Source of the DNA: Paenibacillus_AA sp045062745
GTDB taxonomy: Bacteria; Bacillota; Bacilli; Paenibacillales; NBRC-103111
Length of the DNA stretch: 64,000 nucleotides
NCBI RefSeq assembly: GCF_045062745.1
Contig: NZ_JBJGED010000019.1
Location: 62,001 to 126,000 of the forward strand
Direction of reading: 5' to 3'
The translations under genes were made by a program, and so were the position numbers. The notes below the pieces were generated by a model. The model was not told where the DNA came from and did no database searches. It saw only the letters and a program-made list of their open reading frames with translations. Position 1 is the stretch's first letter; each line of letters begins with the position of its first letter. Of the stretch, positions 46,978 to 56,015 are shown piece after piece.

Positions 46978-48330
46978 GTGGCGATCTATAATTTCAGACT
47001 GCCGGAGCTGGGCGAAGGCTTGCATGAAGGGGAAATCGTCAAATGGCACATCAAGCCGGGCGATACGATCCAGGAAGACCAAACGATCATGGACGTGCAA
47101 AACGATAAAGCGACCGTCGAAGTGCCGTCCCCTGTCACCGGGAAAATCGTGGAGCTGAAAGTGAGCGAGGGCACCGTCTCCGTCGTCGGCGACATCCTCG
47201 CGACGATCGACGTCGAAGGCGAGCTGCCGCCGGACGTGCACGCCGGCCATGGCGACGACGCGCATGCGGCACCGGCTGCTCCTAGCGCGCCGGCTGCAGC
47301 GCCGGCTCCGCAAGCGGAAGCGGCGAAGCCGCAAGCCGCCGCGCCAAGCGCGCCTGCAGCGCCTAGCGCTCCGGCCGCTGCGCCTGCGCCGAGCGGCGAA
47401 GTGCTGGCGACGCCGAGCGTGCGCAAGTTCGCCCGCGAGCAGGGCGTCGCGATCGCGCAAGTGCGCGGCACCGGCCGCAACGGCCAAGTGACGCGCGACG
47501 ACGTGAGCGCGTTCGCGGCCGGCGGCGGTGCTGCCGCAGCAGCGCCTAGCGCGGGCGCGGACAACGCGGCGGGAGCCCCGGCCGCACCGAGCGTGAGCGC
47601 GCCGGCAGGCGGCCCGGTGAGCGGCGAGCGCGTCGAAGAGCGCGTGCCGCTGAAGGGCATCCGCAAGGCGATCGCGAACGCGATGGTGAAGTCGGTGTAC
47701 ACGGCGCCGCACGTGACGATCATGGACGAAGTCGACGTCACGGGGCTCGTCGAGCTGCGCGAGAAGGCGAAGCCGCTCGCCGAGAAGAAGGGCGTGAAGC
47801 TGACGTACTTGCCGTTCATCGTGAAGGCGCTCGTGGCGGCGGTTCGCCAGTTCCCGGCACTCAACGCTTCGATCGACGACGAGAAGAGTGAGATCATCTA
47901 CAAGAAGTATTACAACATCGGTATCGCGACCGACACGGACAACGGCCTCATCGTCCCGGTCATTCACGACGCAGACCGCAAGAACGTCTGGTCGATCGCC
48001 GGCGAGATCAAGGATCTCGCCGCCCGCGGCCGCGAAGGCAAGCTGGCGCTGAATGAAATGAAAGGCGGCACGATCTCGATCACAAACATCGGATCGGCGG
48101 GCGGCATGTTCTTCACCCCGGTTATCAACTATCCGGAGGTCGCGATCCTGGGCACCGGACGCATCTCCGAGAAGCCGGTCGTCAAGAACGGCCAGATCGT
48201 AATCGGCAAAGTAATGGCCCTGTCCCTAAGCTTCGACCATAGACTGATCGATGGTGCGACCGCTCAAAACGCAATGAACTACATCAAGTCGTTGCTGGAA
48301 GATCCGCAACTGCTTGTCATGGAGGTGTAA
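46978..48330 (+). CDS. pdhC: Dihydrolipoamide acetyltransferase, E2 of pyruvate dehydrogenase
   Basis: A 450-residue core enzyme. The start is the GTG at 46978, since GGAGG lies 8 nt upstream; the ATG at 46972 is only 2 nt from that site. One lipoyl domain (about 1-78) has the lipoylation lysine K44 in VQNDKATVEV. Two long Ala/Pro-rich linkers flank the peripheral subunit-binding domain (VRKFAREQGVAIAQVRGTGR), and the acyltransferase domain ends with the active site DHRLIDGATAQ. The linkers have strongly biased GCG/CCG codon use. LipL at 40.7 kb is the expected lipoylation enzyme. Confidence 0.97.
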   Translation: MAIYNFRLPELGEGLHEGEIVKWHIKPGDTIQEDQTIMDVQNDKATVEVPSPVTGKIVELKVSEGTVSVVGDILATIDVEGELPPDVHAGHGDDAHAAPAAPSAPAAAPAPQAEAAKPQAAAPSAPAAPSAPAAAPAPSGEVLATPSVRKFAREQGVAIAQVRGTGRNGQVTRDDVSAFAAGGGAAAAAPSAGADNAAGAPAAPSVSAPAGGPVSGERVEERVPLKGIRKAIANAMVKSVYTAPHVTIMDEVDVTGLVELREKAKPLAEKKGVKLTYLPFIVKALVAAVRQFPALNASIDDEKSEIIYKKYYNIGIATDTDNGLIVPVIHDADRKNVWSIAGEIKDLAARGREGKLALNEMKGGTISITNIGSAGGMFFTPVINYPEVAILGTGRISEKPVVKNGQIVIGKVMALSLSFDHRLIDGATAQNAMNYIKSLLEDPQLLVMEV

Positions 48331-48333
48331 CCA

Positions 48334-49746
48334 ATGGTTGTAGGAACATTTACTACCGACGTGGACGTGCTCGTGATCGGTTCCGGACCTGGAGGTTATG
48401 TAGCGGCGATCCGGGCCGCGCAGCTCGGCAAATCCGTCGTGGTCGTGGACCGCGCGGAGATCGGCGGCGTCTGCTTGAACCGCGGCTGTATCCCGTCCAA
48501 AGCGTTGATCACGGCGGCGCATCACTATGAGGCGGCTACTCACGGCTCCGACATCGGCATTATCGCCGAGAATGTGAAGGTCGATTTCGCCAAAGTCCAG
48601 GAATGGAAGAACAGCGTCGTGAAGAAGCTGACCGGCGGTGTGGCGCAGCTCCTGAAGGGCAACAAAGTGCAAGTCGTAAGCGGCGAAGCGTTCTTCGTGA
48701 GCGAAAATGTAGTGAGCGTCGCAACCGAGAACGAAGCGTCCCAATATAAGTTTAACCAATGCATCATCGCGACCGGCTCTACGCCGATCGAGCTGAAGAC
48801 ATTCAAATACGGCAAACGCATCCTGTCCTCGACCGAAGCGCTCAGCCTGCCCGAGATTCCGAAAAGCCTCGTCGTCATCGGCGGCGGATACATCGGCATC
48901 GAGCTCGGCCAGACGTTCGCCAAGTTCGGGACGCAAGTGACCGTGCTGGAAGGCTCGGATTCCATCCTGCCAGGCTTCGAGAAGGAGCTGTCCCGCTTCG
49001 TCGGCCGCAACCTGAAGAAGGTCAACGTGGAAGTGGTGACCGAAGCGCTCGCGAAGGAGTCGAAGGTAACGGACACCGATGTGACGGTTACGTATACGGC
49101 AAAGGGCGAAGAGAAGTCCATCACCGCCGAATACGTGCTGGTGACGGTCGGACGCCGTCCGAACACCGCGGATCTGGGCCTGGAGTCGATCGGCGTGAAG
49201 CTGACGGAACGCGGCCTGATCGAGATCGACGCGCAGTGCCGGACGAGCGTGCCGAACATTTACGCGATCGGCGACATCGTACCGGGCCCCGCGCTGGCGC
49301 ACAAGGCTTCCTACGAAGGCAAGGTCGCCGCAGAAGCGATCGCAGGCCAGCCTAGCGTGATCGACTACAAGGCGATCCCGGCGGTCGTCTTCTCCGATCC
49401 GGAGATCGCGAGCGTCGGTTTGTCCGAGACGGAAGCGAAAGCGGCCGGCAAGAACGTCGCGATCGGCAAGTTCAACTACGCGGTGAACGGCCGCGCCCTG
49501 ACAATGAATGCCGGCGACGGCTTCGTGAAGCTAGTTGGCGACAAGGACACAGGCTTGCTCCTCGGGGCGCAGATCGTCGGTCCGGAGGCGTCGAACCTGA
49601 TCGCCGAGATGGGGCTTGGGCTCGAGATGGGCGCTACGCTCGAAGATATCGCCCTCACGATCCACGCGCATCCGACGCTCGGAGAGATCGCCATGGAAGC
49701 GGCGGAGGTTGCCTTGGGCCATCCGATCCATTCGATCGTCAAGTAA
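48334..49746 (+). CDS. pdhD: Dihydrolipoamide dehydrogenase, E3
   Basis: A 470-residue FAD flavoprotein that reoxidises lipoamide with NAD. FAD motif GSGPGGYVAAIRAAQLG, redox pair CLNRGC in GGVCLNRGCIPSK, NAD motif GGGYIGIELG, and the C-terminal active base in HAHPTLGE are all present. It starts 3 nt after the E2 stop and ends the pdh operon with a terminator. Confidence 0.97.
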   Translation: MVVGTFTTDVDVLVIGSGPGGYVAAIRAAQLGKSVVVVDRAEIGGVCLNRGCIPSKALITAAHHYEAATHGSDIGIIAENVKVDFAKVQEWKNSVVKKLTGGVAQLLKGNKVQVVSGEAFFVSENVVSVATENEASQYKFNQCIIATGSTPIELKTFKYGKRILSSTEALSLPEIPKSLVVIGGGYIGIELGQTFAKFGTQVTVLEGSDSILPGFEKELSRFVGRNLKKVNVEVVTEALAKESKVTDTDVTVTYTAKGEEKSITAEYVLVTVGRRPNTADLGLESIGVKLTERGLIEIDAQCRTSVPNIYAIGDIVPGPALAHKASYEGKVAAEAIAGQPSVIDYKAIPAVVFSDPEIASVGLSETEAKAAGKNVAIGKFNYAVNGRALTMNAGDGFVKLVGDKDTGLLLGAQIVGPEASNLIAEMGLGLEMGATLEDIALTIHAHPTLGEIAMEAAEVALGHPIHSIVK

Positions 49747-49767
49747 GACCCGGTTTCCGTAAGCACG

Positions 49768-49815
49768 AAGGAGCATTTTCCGCTGGAACAAGCGGGAAAT
49801 GCTTCTTTTTTTCGT
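49768..49815 (+). terminator. Terminator of the pdh operon
   Basis: A stem GAGCATTTTCCGCT/AGCGGGAAATGCTTC with one mismatch and a bulge is followed by seven T. Confidence 0.85.
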
Positions 49816-49909
49816 TTTTTTATTGGAAGATGAAGGAATAAGTCATGAGGAGCGAGAATACATAGTTCTTTAGAACCATTTTATGTGACAAGGAGGCTGT
49901 TTTCCCCGT

Positions 49910-50821
49910 ATGCGTTTGATTACCCGATCCGATTTCGACGGCCTGGTCTGTGCGATGCTGTTCAAGAAGCTGGGCATGATCGACGAAATGAAATTCGTTC
50001 ACCCGAAGGACGTGCAGGACGGTCTAGTGGAAGTGACGTCTAACGATATATTGGCCAATTTGCCGTACGCCCCGGGGTGTGCGCTCTGGTTCGATCACCA
50101 TTCGAGCGAGCTGCAGCGGATGGGCGAATCCGTACAGTTCGAAGGCGAGACCCGCATCGCTCCAAGCGCGGCCCGTGTCGTGTACGATTACTACGGCGGC
50201 CGCGAGCGCTTCGGCGATATCGACGACATTATGGCCGGCGTGGATAAGGCGGACTCGGCCCAGTTCAGCGCCGACGATATTTTGAATCCCCAAGGATGGG
50301 ACTTGCTCTCGTTCCTCATGGACGCCCGGACGGGTCTTGGACGGTTCCACGACTACCGGATCAGCAACTACCAGCTGATGGAGACGCTGGTCGACTACCT
50401 CGGTGAGCGGAGCGCGGAGGAGATACTGGCGCTGCCGGATGTCGAGGAACGCGTAGTGCGTTATCGCGAGCTGGACGTCTCGTATCGCGAGATGCTGAAG
50501 CAATATACGCGCCTCGAAGGCAACGTCATCGTGACCGACCTGCGGGGCGTGGAGACGATCTATCCCGGCAACCGGTTCATGGTGTACGCGCTGTATCCCG
50601 AGCAGAACATCTCGATCTGGCTAGTGGAAGGCAAGGGCAAGCAAAACTGCGTGTTCGCATGCGGCCACAGCATTATTAACCGTACATCAGCCGTCGATGT
50701 CGGGGCGCTTATGCTCGAATATGGCGGAGGCGGCCATATGCCGGCGGGCACGTGCCAAGTGCCTTATGACGATGCGGATCGTGTACTGGGCGAATTGATC
50801 GCCCGGATGAATCAGGCATAG
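49910..50821 (+). CDS. DHH superfamily phosphoesterase (exopolyphosphatase/nanoRNase-like)
   Basis: A 303-residue metal-dependent phosphoesterase. Motifs: RSDFDGLVCA (D8, D10), a third metal site in VDKADSAQFS, DHHSSE (61-66) and the DHHA1-type substrate motif GGGGHMPAGTCQV near 273-285. Related proteins cleave short oligonucleotides or cyclic dinucleotide products, but this branch is often only called exopolyphosphatase-like. AAGGAGG lies about 13 nt from the ATG, longer than usual. A tandem repeat and a 40-aa gene follow. Confidence 0.88.
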   Translation: MRLITRSDFDGLVCAMLFKKLGMIDEMKFVHPKDVQDGLVEVTSNDILANLPYAPGCALWFDHHSSELQRMGESVQFEGETRIAPSAARVVYDYYGGRERFGDIDDIMAGVDKADSAQFSADDILNPQGWDLLSFLMDARTGLGRFHDYRISNYQLMETLVDYLGERSAEEILALPDVEERVVRYRELDVSYREMLKQYTRLEGNVIVTDLRGVETIYPGNRFMVYALYPEQNISIWLVEGKGKQNCVFACGHSIINRTSAVDVGALMLEYGGGGHMPAGTCQVPYDDADRVLGELIARMNQA

Positions 50822-50825
50822 GGAG

Positions 50826-50860
50826 AGACTGCAGACAGACTGCAGACAGACAACAGAGAC
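50826..50860 (+). repeat. 11-bp tandem repeat after the DHH gene
   Basis: AGACTGCAGAC occurs twice without gap (50826-50836, 50837-50847), followed by a degenerate AGACAACAGAGAC. It starts just after the stop codon of the DHH gene and ends ahead of the small gene at 50932. Confidence 0.7.
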
Positions 50861-50931
50861 AATAGGCAGAAGCTTCATGGGAAGGAATCGACCGAGGCAA
50901 GGAAAGTCGGGATTCTATGGAGGGCGGGGCA

Positions 50932-51054
50932 ATGCCGAACTATTTTTTTCAAGAAATATGGACGCCGTTGAAATGGATTGGACTTAAGTTTTTTCGAGAC
51001 GATGAAGGCAAGCTATGGATCAAATGGTTCTCCCGCCCGCGCAGACGACTCTAG
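50932..51054 (+). CDS. Small basic aromatic protein (40 aa)
   Basis: An ATG behind GGAGGGCGGGG opens a 40-residue frame beginning MPNYFFQEIWTPLKWIGLKF and ending KWFSRPRRRL. It is rich in Trp, Phe and Lys/Arg and could form one amphipathic, membrane-surface helix. A hairpin follows. The strong binding site is the main support. Function unknown; a frame start 15 nt earlier has no site. Confidence 0.55.
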   Translation: MPNYFFQEIWTPLKWIGLKFFRDDEGKLWIKWFSRPRRRL

Positions 51055-51087
51055 ATACCACAACCTGTCAAGTCCGATTACGCAATA

Positions 51088-51130
51088 AACGGCCGCTACC
51101 ACCACGATTACGTGTGGGGAAGCGGCCGTT
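51088..51130. terminator. Terminator between the 40-aa gene and the sugar-binding protein gene
   Basis: AACGGCCGCT and AGCGGCCGTT form a 10-bp stem around a smaller inner hairpin, between two convergent genes. T-rich sequence is modest on both sides. Confidence 0.65.
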
Positions 51131-51152
51131 CGTTGTGGAAATCCCGGTTTCG

Positions 51153-52472
51153 TTATTTGCCCTGCTCCGCCACCTGCTTGTCATTGCGCTCCGCCGCTTC
51201 GCGCAGCGCCGTGTTCATGTCACTGCCCTTCGACATCGCATCGAGCGCGGCCAGCGTTTGCGCCTTGCTGATGTCGTTATACTTCGTCTTGACCGTAGGC
51301 GGAGCATAGGTCGGCGGAATCATCGCCTTCAGGTTTTTGCCTTTGACGTAAGGCAGATCGGCCCCGAAGTCTTGCATAATCGACGCGTCCTTCAGAATCG
51401 TCGTGATCCCGCTGCGCACCGCGGCGCGCTGGAACTCGTCGGAGGTCAAATACTTCATCACCGTGAAGGCCGCATTCCGATTTTGGCTGGAGCTGGCGAG
51501 GAAGAAGTAAGTGGGGTACGACTGCGAGCCCATGCCGGTCTTGCCGGGTAGGATCGGGTAAGGAGCGACGTCCCAGTTCACGCTGTCGGCATAGATCTTT
51601 TCGGCGCCGCTTAGCGTCAAGAACATGGCCACGGTTTTGTCTTTGTAGAACGGATTCTGCTGATTGTCCAGAAAGTACTTGCCGCCCGGCACTTCATTGC
51701 CTGGAATTTGGTAAAAGCGGACCAAGTTCTGGAACGCTTTCTGGAAATTGTCCTGGAGGAACTGCGACTTGCCCGTTGTCAGATCCTGGAGCGGGGCTTC
51801 GTACTGGTTCAGCATCAGTCCGAAATCGAATGCCATCGTCAGTCCTTTGTAGTTTTTGCCGGCCTCGTTCCGTGTCATTTTCCGCGCCAGCTCATACATT
51901 TCGTCCCAAGTCATATTGTCCTTCGGATACCCGACGGCGAACTGATCGAACAAGTCCTTGTTGTAGTACGTCACGAGGGACCGCGTCCAGGTAGGCAGCC
52001 CGTAGATGCCGCCGTTAGCCAGCTTGCGCTGCAGCTCGATCGTAGTAGGCTCGAACCGGCTCAAATCGAGTTTATCTTTGGCGATCAAATCGCTGATATC
52101 GCTTTGCAGGTCGAAGCTCATAAGGGCGGAGGCGGTGGAGGCGACCATGAGGTCGATTTTCTCCCCGGAGGCGATGACTTCGCCCAACGTTTTGCTGTTT
52201 ACCTGCTGAATGATCTTGAACGTCCAATTCGGGAACTTCTCCTTCAGCTTGTTGCCGTACTTCTCCATAAGCAGCTCGACCTTCTCGCCGGTCGTATCGT
52301 AGATGACGAGCGAGGCCGGCTGGGCCGCAGGATCCGGCGTCCGGGCAGACGCGGTGGGCGCCGGATCATTCGTGGGGCCGGCTGTGCCGCCGCTGCCATC
52401 TCCTCCGCAGGCCGAGACGGTCCACGTCAAGACGAGCACGCCGATCAGCAGGGTAAGCTTCCGTAAACGCAT
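51153..52472 (-). CDS. Extracellular solute-binding lipoprotein, sugar ABC transporter type
   Basis: A 439-residue family 1 solute-binding protein. The signal peptide ends in lipobox VSAC-GG, so it is anchored to the outer face of the membrane. The first part holds a low-complexity linker (TAGPTNDPAPTASARTPDPA), then the binding fold (YGLPTWTRSLVTYYNKDLFD; KYLTSDEFQRAA). Preferred start is the ATG 9 nt from AAGGAGG. No permease or ATPase genes are adjacent; two AraC regulators lie upstream in the same orientation, so it may be an orphan receptor working with a distant permease. Confidence 0.9.
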   Translation of the reverse strand: MRLRKLTLLIGVLVLTWTVSACGGDGSGGTAGPTNDPAPTASARTPDPAAQPASLVIYDTTGEKVELLMEKYGNKLKEKFPNWTFKIIQQVNSKTLGEVIASGEKIDLMVASTASALMSFDLQSDISDLIAKDKLDLSRFEPTTIELQRKLANGGIYGLPTWTRSLVTYYNKDLFDQFAVGYPKDNMTWDEMYELARKMTRNEAGKNYKGLTMAFDFGLMLNQYEAPLQDLTTGKSQFLQDNFQKAFQNLVRFYQIPGNEVPGGKYFLDNQQNPFYKDKTVAMFLTLSGAEKIYADSVNWDVAPYPILPGKTGMGSQSYPTYFFLASSSQNRNAAFTVMKYLTSDEFQRAAVRSGITTILKDASIMQDFGADLPYVKGKNLKAMIPPTYAPPTVKTKYNDISKAQTLAALDAMSKGSDMNTALREAAERNDKQVAEQGK

Positions 52473-52536
52473 GAACATGACCTCCTTGTATGACTCTTCT
52501 GGCTTTTCTGTTCGTCGGGCGCCTTTCAAGCTTCAA

Positions 52537-53454
52537 CTACTTGCCGAGGGCAGGGACCGGGAGGGTGAAGGGCTCGAGCAGGAACGGCTGCACTTTTTTG
52601 CGGTACTGCTCGGGAGACAGGCCCACGAATTTTTTGAACAGGCGGCTGAAGTGGGACAGACTCTGGAACCCGACTTCCCGATACACGTCCGAGACGGTAC
52701 AGTCCCGATTCAGAATGAACAAAATCTTAGCCTGATTGATCCGGAATTTGAACAAGTAATCGATGATCGAGGCGCCCGTCAATTCGCGGAAAATCCGGGA
52801 CAGATGGTGCTTGCTCATGTACACGCTCTTCTCCAGCGATTCCAGTGTAATCGGCTCGCGGTAGCGGTGTTCGATGATCGAGATGATCGCCTGCACGTTC
52901 CGTTCCTTGTCGTCCCGGTGGCCGGCGCCGGCTTCGCCCTTCCCGCTGCGCCGCTCCAGCTCGTCCATAGCTTCCTGGCATTCGCTGTAGATCAGCCACA
53001 GCATGTCGAAGAATGCTAGCAGGAACCGGTTGAACTCGACGTTGTTCTGGCTGTAATAATACTTGTGCATGCGGGCGAGCAGCTCCTCGAATTCCGCCTT
53101 GCGCTCCCCGCGCAGCCGAATACGCCGGTTCTTCAGCTCCTCGAACGGACGAAGCGGATGGAGCGGGCCTTGGGACTGGTAGAAGATGCGGACGATCTCG
53201 GGGTAGAACGAGAACATGGAACGCACATACTCGCTGTCCCGATCGACGATCGGTCCGTGCAACGTCATGCCGTTCATGATGATGGCGTCGCCGGGCTCCA
53301 GCTCGAATATTTCGTTGCCGATCAAATACTCGCAGTCGCCTTTGTGAAAATAATAAATTTCGTATTGCGGATGGGTGTGGAACGACTTGACGAATGGGGT
53401 GCCCCACTCGTAGTAGTATTCATTGAACAGGGGGTATTGCCGCTTCAGATTCAT
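52537..53454 (-). CDS. AraC family transcriptional regulator
   Basis: A 305-residue regulator with an N-terminal cupin (FHTHPQYEIYYFHKGDCEYL, about 25-44) and C-terminal AraC helices (LEKSVYMSKHHLSRIFREL; VSDVYREVGFQSLSHFSRLF). The start is the ATG behind AAGGAGGGAG. It is 64 nt upstream of the solute-binding lipoprotein gene and probably controls it. Its C-terminal half is similar to that of the next AraC gene, so they are likely paralogues. Confidence 0.9.
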   Translation of the reverse strand: MNLKRQYPLFNEYYYEWGTPFVKSFHTHPQYEIYYFHKGDCEYLIGNEIFELEPGDAIIMNGMTLHGPIVDRDSEYVRSMFSFYPEIVRIFYQSQGPLHPLRPFEELKNRRIRLRGERKAEFEELLARMHKYYYSQNNVEFNRFLLAFFDMLWLIYSECQEAMDELERRSGKGEAGAGHRDDKERNVQAIISIIEHRYREPITLESLEKSVYMSKHHLSRIFRELTGASIIDYLFKFRINQAKILFILNRDCTVSDVYREVGFQSLSHFSRLFKKFVGLSPEQYRKKVQPFLLEPFTLPVPALGK

Positions 53455-53554
53455 GGACTCTCCCTCCTTCCCGAATCCGTTCGCCTCGAGGATCCGCTCC
53501 GACATCGATAACCGTAACATACATGGCTTTGCGGCCGCTTTCCTGATATTCGTG

Positions 53555-54397
53555 TCAATGGTCGCCTATTTGTCTCTGTTTGCTTTCCTCTGGATGCATG
53601 GTGGAGGAGGGGAGGCTTTTGCGGTACTTTTCCGGGGAGACGCCGACATGGGTTTTGAACAGCCGGCTGAAATGGGACACGCTGTGGAAGCCGACCTGGA
53701 GGCAGATGTCCGTGATCGAGGAGCAGGGGGACGCCTGGAACCGCTTCTTGGCCTCGTGAATGCGGCGGCGGTACAAATAATCGAAGATCGTCATGCCCGT
53801 CGTTTCGCGAAAAATTTTGGACATGTACTGTTTGCTCAGATGCAGCTCCCGCTCCAGGCTCTCCAATGTTACGGATTCGCTGAATGCGTTTTCAAGATAG
53901 GCGGTTACTTTGCGGGCGTTCCGGGCTTTCTCGCTGACCGAATAGTTCGCGGCCTTCATGGAGGGCTCGCACTGCGCATACACAATAATCAGCAGGTCGA
54001 AGAACGCCATGACGAGCCGATTGAATAGGACCCAGTCGGGTTCTCGGTAGAACCGGTCGATCCGCTTCATCGCATCCTCGCATTCGGAGACCGCTTCGTC
54101 ATCCAACTCCATCCGGGCGTAGCCGAGCACTTCGAAAGGGAGCAGGATGTCCATCCCGTTCGTCTGCGTTTCCAGCGTTCTAATATGATTCGGGAGAAAA
54201 GACAGCTTCGTATGGAGAAGCGCCGTATCGGTCTCGATGCTGGAGTCCAAAAGGCCGCTGCCGTTCCAGAGAAGAAGCTCGCGGGTGTCCGGTAAGTATA
54301 CGATGTGATAGCAAGCGGGCGAAGGTTGGTGAAGCCGGATGGGGGAGGGCGAGCGGTAAAGGAACGCTTCGATTAACTGAGGCGGGTTCGCGGTCAT
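53555..54397 (-). CDS. AraC family transcriptional regulator (paralogue)
   Basis: A 280-residue regulator. The N-terminal half lacks the histidine-rich cupin motif of its neighbour and is divergent. The C-terminal half has ERELHLSKQYMSKIFRETTG and ITDICLQVGFHSVSHFSRLF, close to the neighbour. The start is the ATG behind CAGGAGTGG. The two AraC genes and the lipoprotein gene are all read leftward. Confidence 0.88.
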   Translation of the reverse strand: MTANPPQLIEAFLYRSPSPIRLHQPSPACYHIVYLPDTRELLLWNGSGLLDSSIETDTALLHTKLSFLPNHIRTLETQTNGMDILLPFEVLGYARMELDDEAVSECEDAMKRIDRFYREPDWVLFNRLVMAFFDLLIIVYAQCEPSMKAANYSVSEKARNARKVTAYLENAFSESVTLESLERELHLSKQYMSKIFRETTGMTIFDYLYRRRIHEAKKRFQASPCSSITDICLQVGFHSVSHFSRLFKTHVGVSPEKYRKSLPSSTMHPEESKQRQIGDH

Positions 54398-54459
54398 TTG
54401 ATCCACTCCTGGTAACGATGTTGCTTCCATAGTACCATAGTTGGACGAAGTCGGACATG

Positions 54460-54499
54460 GAAAAGGCCGAGGAGAAGAGGGGCTTCTCCCCGGCCTGCG
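54460..54499 (-). terminator. Terminator of the D-aminopeptidase gene
   Basis: On the minus strand GGCCGGGGAGAAG, loop CCCCT and CTTCTCCTCGGCC form a long stem with one G-T pair, followed by TTTTCC. Confidence 0.8.
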
Positions 54500-54504
54500 A
54501 GGGA

Positions 54505-55308
54505 CTAGATGCCTCGGGACATAAGCCGGATCAAGTCGGTATCCTTCGTGCGGATCGTCAGCCCATCGAGTCGCTCGGATTGGACGCCGTCGCAGTAGCG
54601 GCCGTCAGCCAGGTCGGTGCTTAAATATTGGACCGTGAGCTCGTACGGGCCTTCGATGCGGTGCGGGCGGCACTCGGCTCGATTGCGGATCGCTTCGCCG
54701 ATCGCCTCCTTGATCTCCGTGCGTACCCGCTGTGGCGGGATCATCAAGGCGCTGTGGCGGCCCCAAGCCTTCTTCGTACAATAGGTGGCCACGCCCTGAC
54801 CGAGCTCTTGCTTCGCTTCCTCACACGTCTTGTCGTCGCCGGTCACGAGCAGGACCGGCACGCCGTATTGGCCGAGCAGCAGGCCGTCCAGGCCGATCTC
54901 CCCGACCGGGCGGCCGTTCAGCTTGACGGAGGAGAACGAGCGGCTCGAGTATGTATGGTCGCGCACGGCCTGGGCCACGCCTGCCATCGCGTGGTACCCG
55001 ATCAGGAACGCGCCGTCGAACGAGGCGTCGATGCCGGGGAACCGCTCCTTGAACGAGGTCGCCCCCATGAAGTACGAAGCCCCCGGATGCAGCCGGTCGG
55101 GAACGAAGTTAATGCCCGTCGCATGCACATCCCGCACGATAATCTCGGTCGCTCCGGCCTGGAGCAGCCCTTCCACGACCGCATTGACCTCGTCGGTCAA
55201 GAGCCGCCGCGATTCTTCGTACATCCCTTCGCCCTTCATAAGCTGCGACGTGTGGATGATCCCGCCGATGCCTTCCATATCCACGGCTACATAAATTTTC
55301 ACAGTCAA
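54505..55308 (-). CDS. dppA: M55 family D-aminopeptidase
   Basis: A 267-residue zinc peptidase of the DppA family that removes D-amino acids from peptides. Motifs: AVDMEGIGGI (D10, E12), RDVHATGINFVP, GYHAMAGV (His ligand) and EIGLDGLLLGQYGVPVLLVTGDD. DppA of Bacillus is linked to dipeptide uptake and is made early in sporulation. The Opp/Dpp transporter at the right end of the window is 4 kb away, not in the same operon. Confidence 0.93.
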   Translation of the reverse strand: MTVKIYVAVDMEGIGGIIHTSQLMKGEGMYEESRRLLTDEVNAVVEGLLQAGATEIIVRDVHATGINFVPDRLHPGASYFMGATSFKERFPGIDASFDGAFLIGYHAMAGVAQAVRDHTYSSRSFSSVKLNGRPVGEIGLDGLLLGQYGVPVLLVTGDDKTCEEAKQELGQGVATYCTKKAWGRHSALMIPPQRVRTEIKEAIGEAIRNRAECRPHRIEGPYELTVQYLSTDLADGRYCDGVQSERLDGLTIRTKDTDLIRLMSRGI

Positions 55309-55414
55309 AAACGCCCCTCTCCGCTACAGATTCTGGGTGTATCTTACCATGCGCGGCGCGGGGCGTAAACTTGGATATTCAACCGACTGAGGGCACGTTC
55401 GCCGGGATTGTAGG

Positions 55415-55996
55415 CTAGTTCGCCGATACGAACACATTTGCGGCCAATTGCGGATTGTTGTGGAGCAGCCAGGCGAGGAATCGGAATTGAGGAAACGGCT
55501 GTATCGGAAGCTGAGCCTCGTAGGGTGAGCGGGACAGGCATCGGCCGCCCCATGCGGTGAAGTCGCCGTAAGTCGCTTGGCCGTCGGCGAGCCGGGCTAT
55601 ATCCGCCGCGGTGAGCAGGACGAGCCCCTGCGTCTCGGAGGCCAGTCGGGGGACGTCGTCGGTCACGGCCCAGAACATCGCATTGTGGCCCATCCGCAGA
55701 ACGGGCTTCACGACGTATCGAGGTTCTTGGTCGGTTATCTCGCTCGGGGACGCGTCCCCCGCCGGGTCCCATTGATACGTCGACGGAGAATGGAGCAGCG
55801 TGACCCGACAGCCGGTCTCCTCCAACGCTTCCCGCACTGCGGCGGCCTCGACGGTCTCCCCGGGATCGACGTGACCGCCGACGCGTACGAGGGCCAATTG
55901 GCCGGTCTTCGGGTTAGGTCCGCATTGGAATACGAAGGCGTCCCGGTATCGCAAATATACGCCCGCTGTTAGGATTGGGGTTGTTTCCGGCAACAA
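55415..55996 (-). CDS. NUDIX hydrolase
   Basis: A 193-residue protein with a canonical Nudix box, G-x5-E-x7-REALEETG (VGGHVDPGETVEAAAVREA, about 39-57). It hydrolyses some nucleoside diphosphate-linked compound, not identifiable from sequence. The start is a TTG behind AAAGGAGAG. It precedes nothing on the same strand closely except DppA, 106 nt away. Confidence 0.88.
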   Translation of the reverse strand: MLPETTPILTAGVYLRYRDAFVFQCGPNPKTGQLALVRVGGHVDPGETVEAAAVREALEETGCRVTLLHSPSTYQWDPAGDASPSEITDQEPRYVVKPVLRMGHNAMFWAVTDDVPRLASETQGLVLLTAADIARLADGQATYGDFTAWGGRCLSRSPYEAQLPIQPFPQFRFLAWLLHNNPQLAANVFVSAN

Positions 55997-56015
55997 AATC
56001 GCTCTCCTTTAGGGA

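Noticed and set aside
46891..47967. Minus-strand open frame opposite the E2 gene
   Set aside because: Antisense to the Ala/Pro linkers; Arg-rich composition and no binding site.
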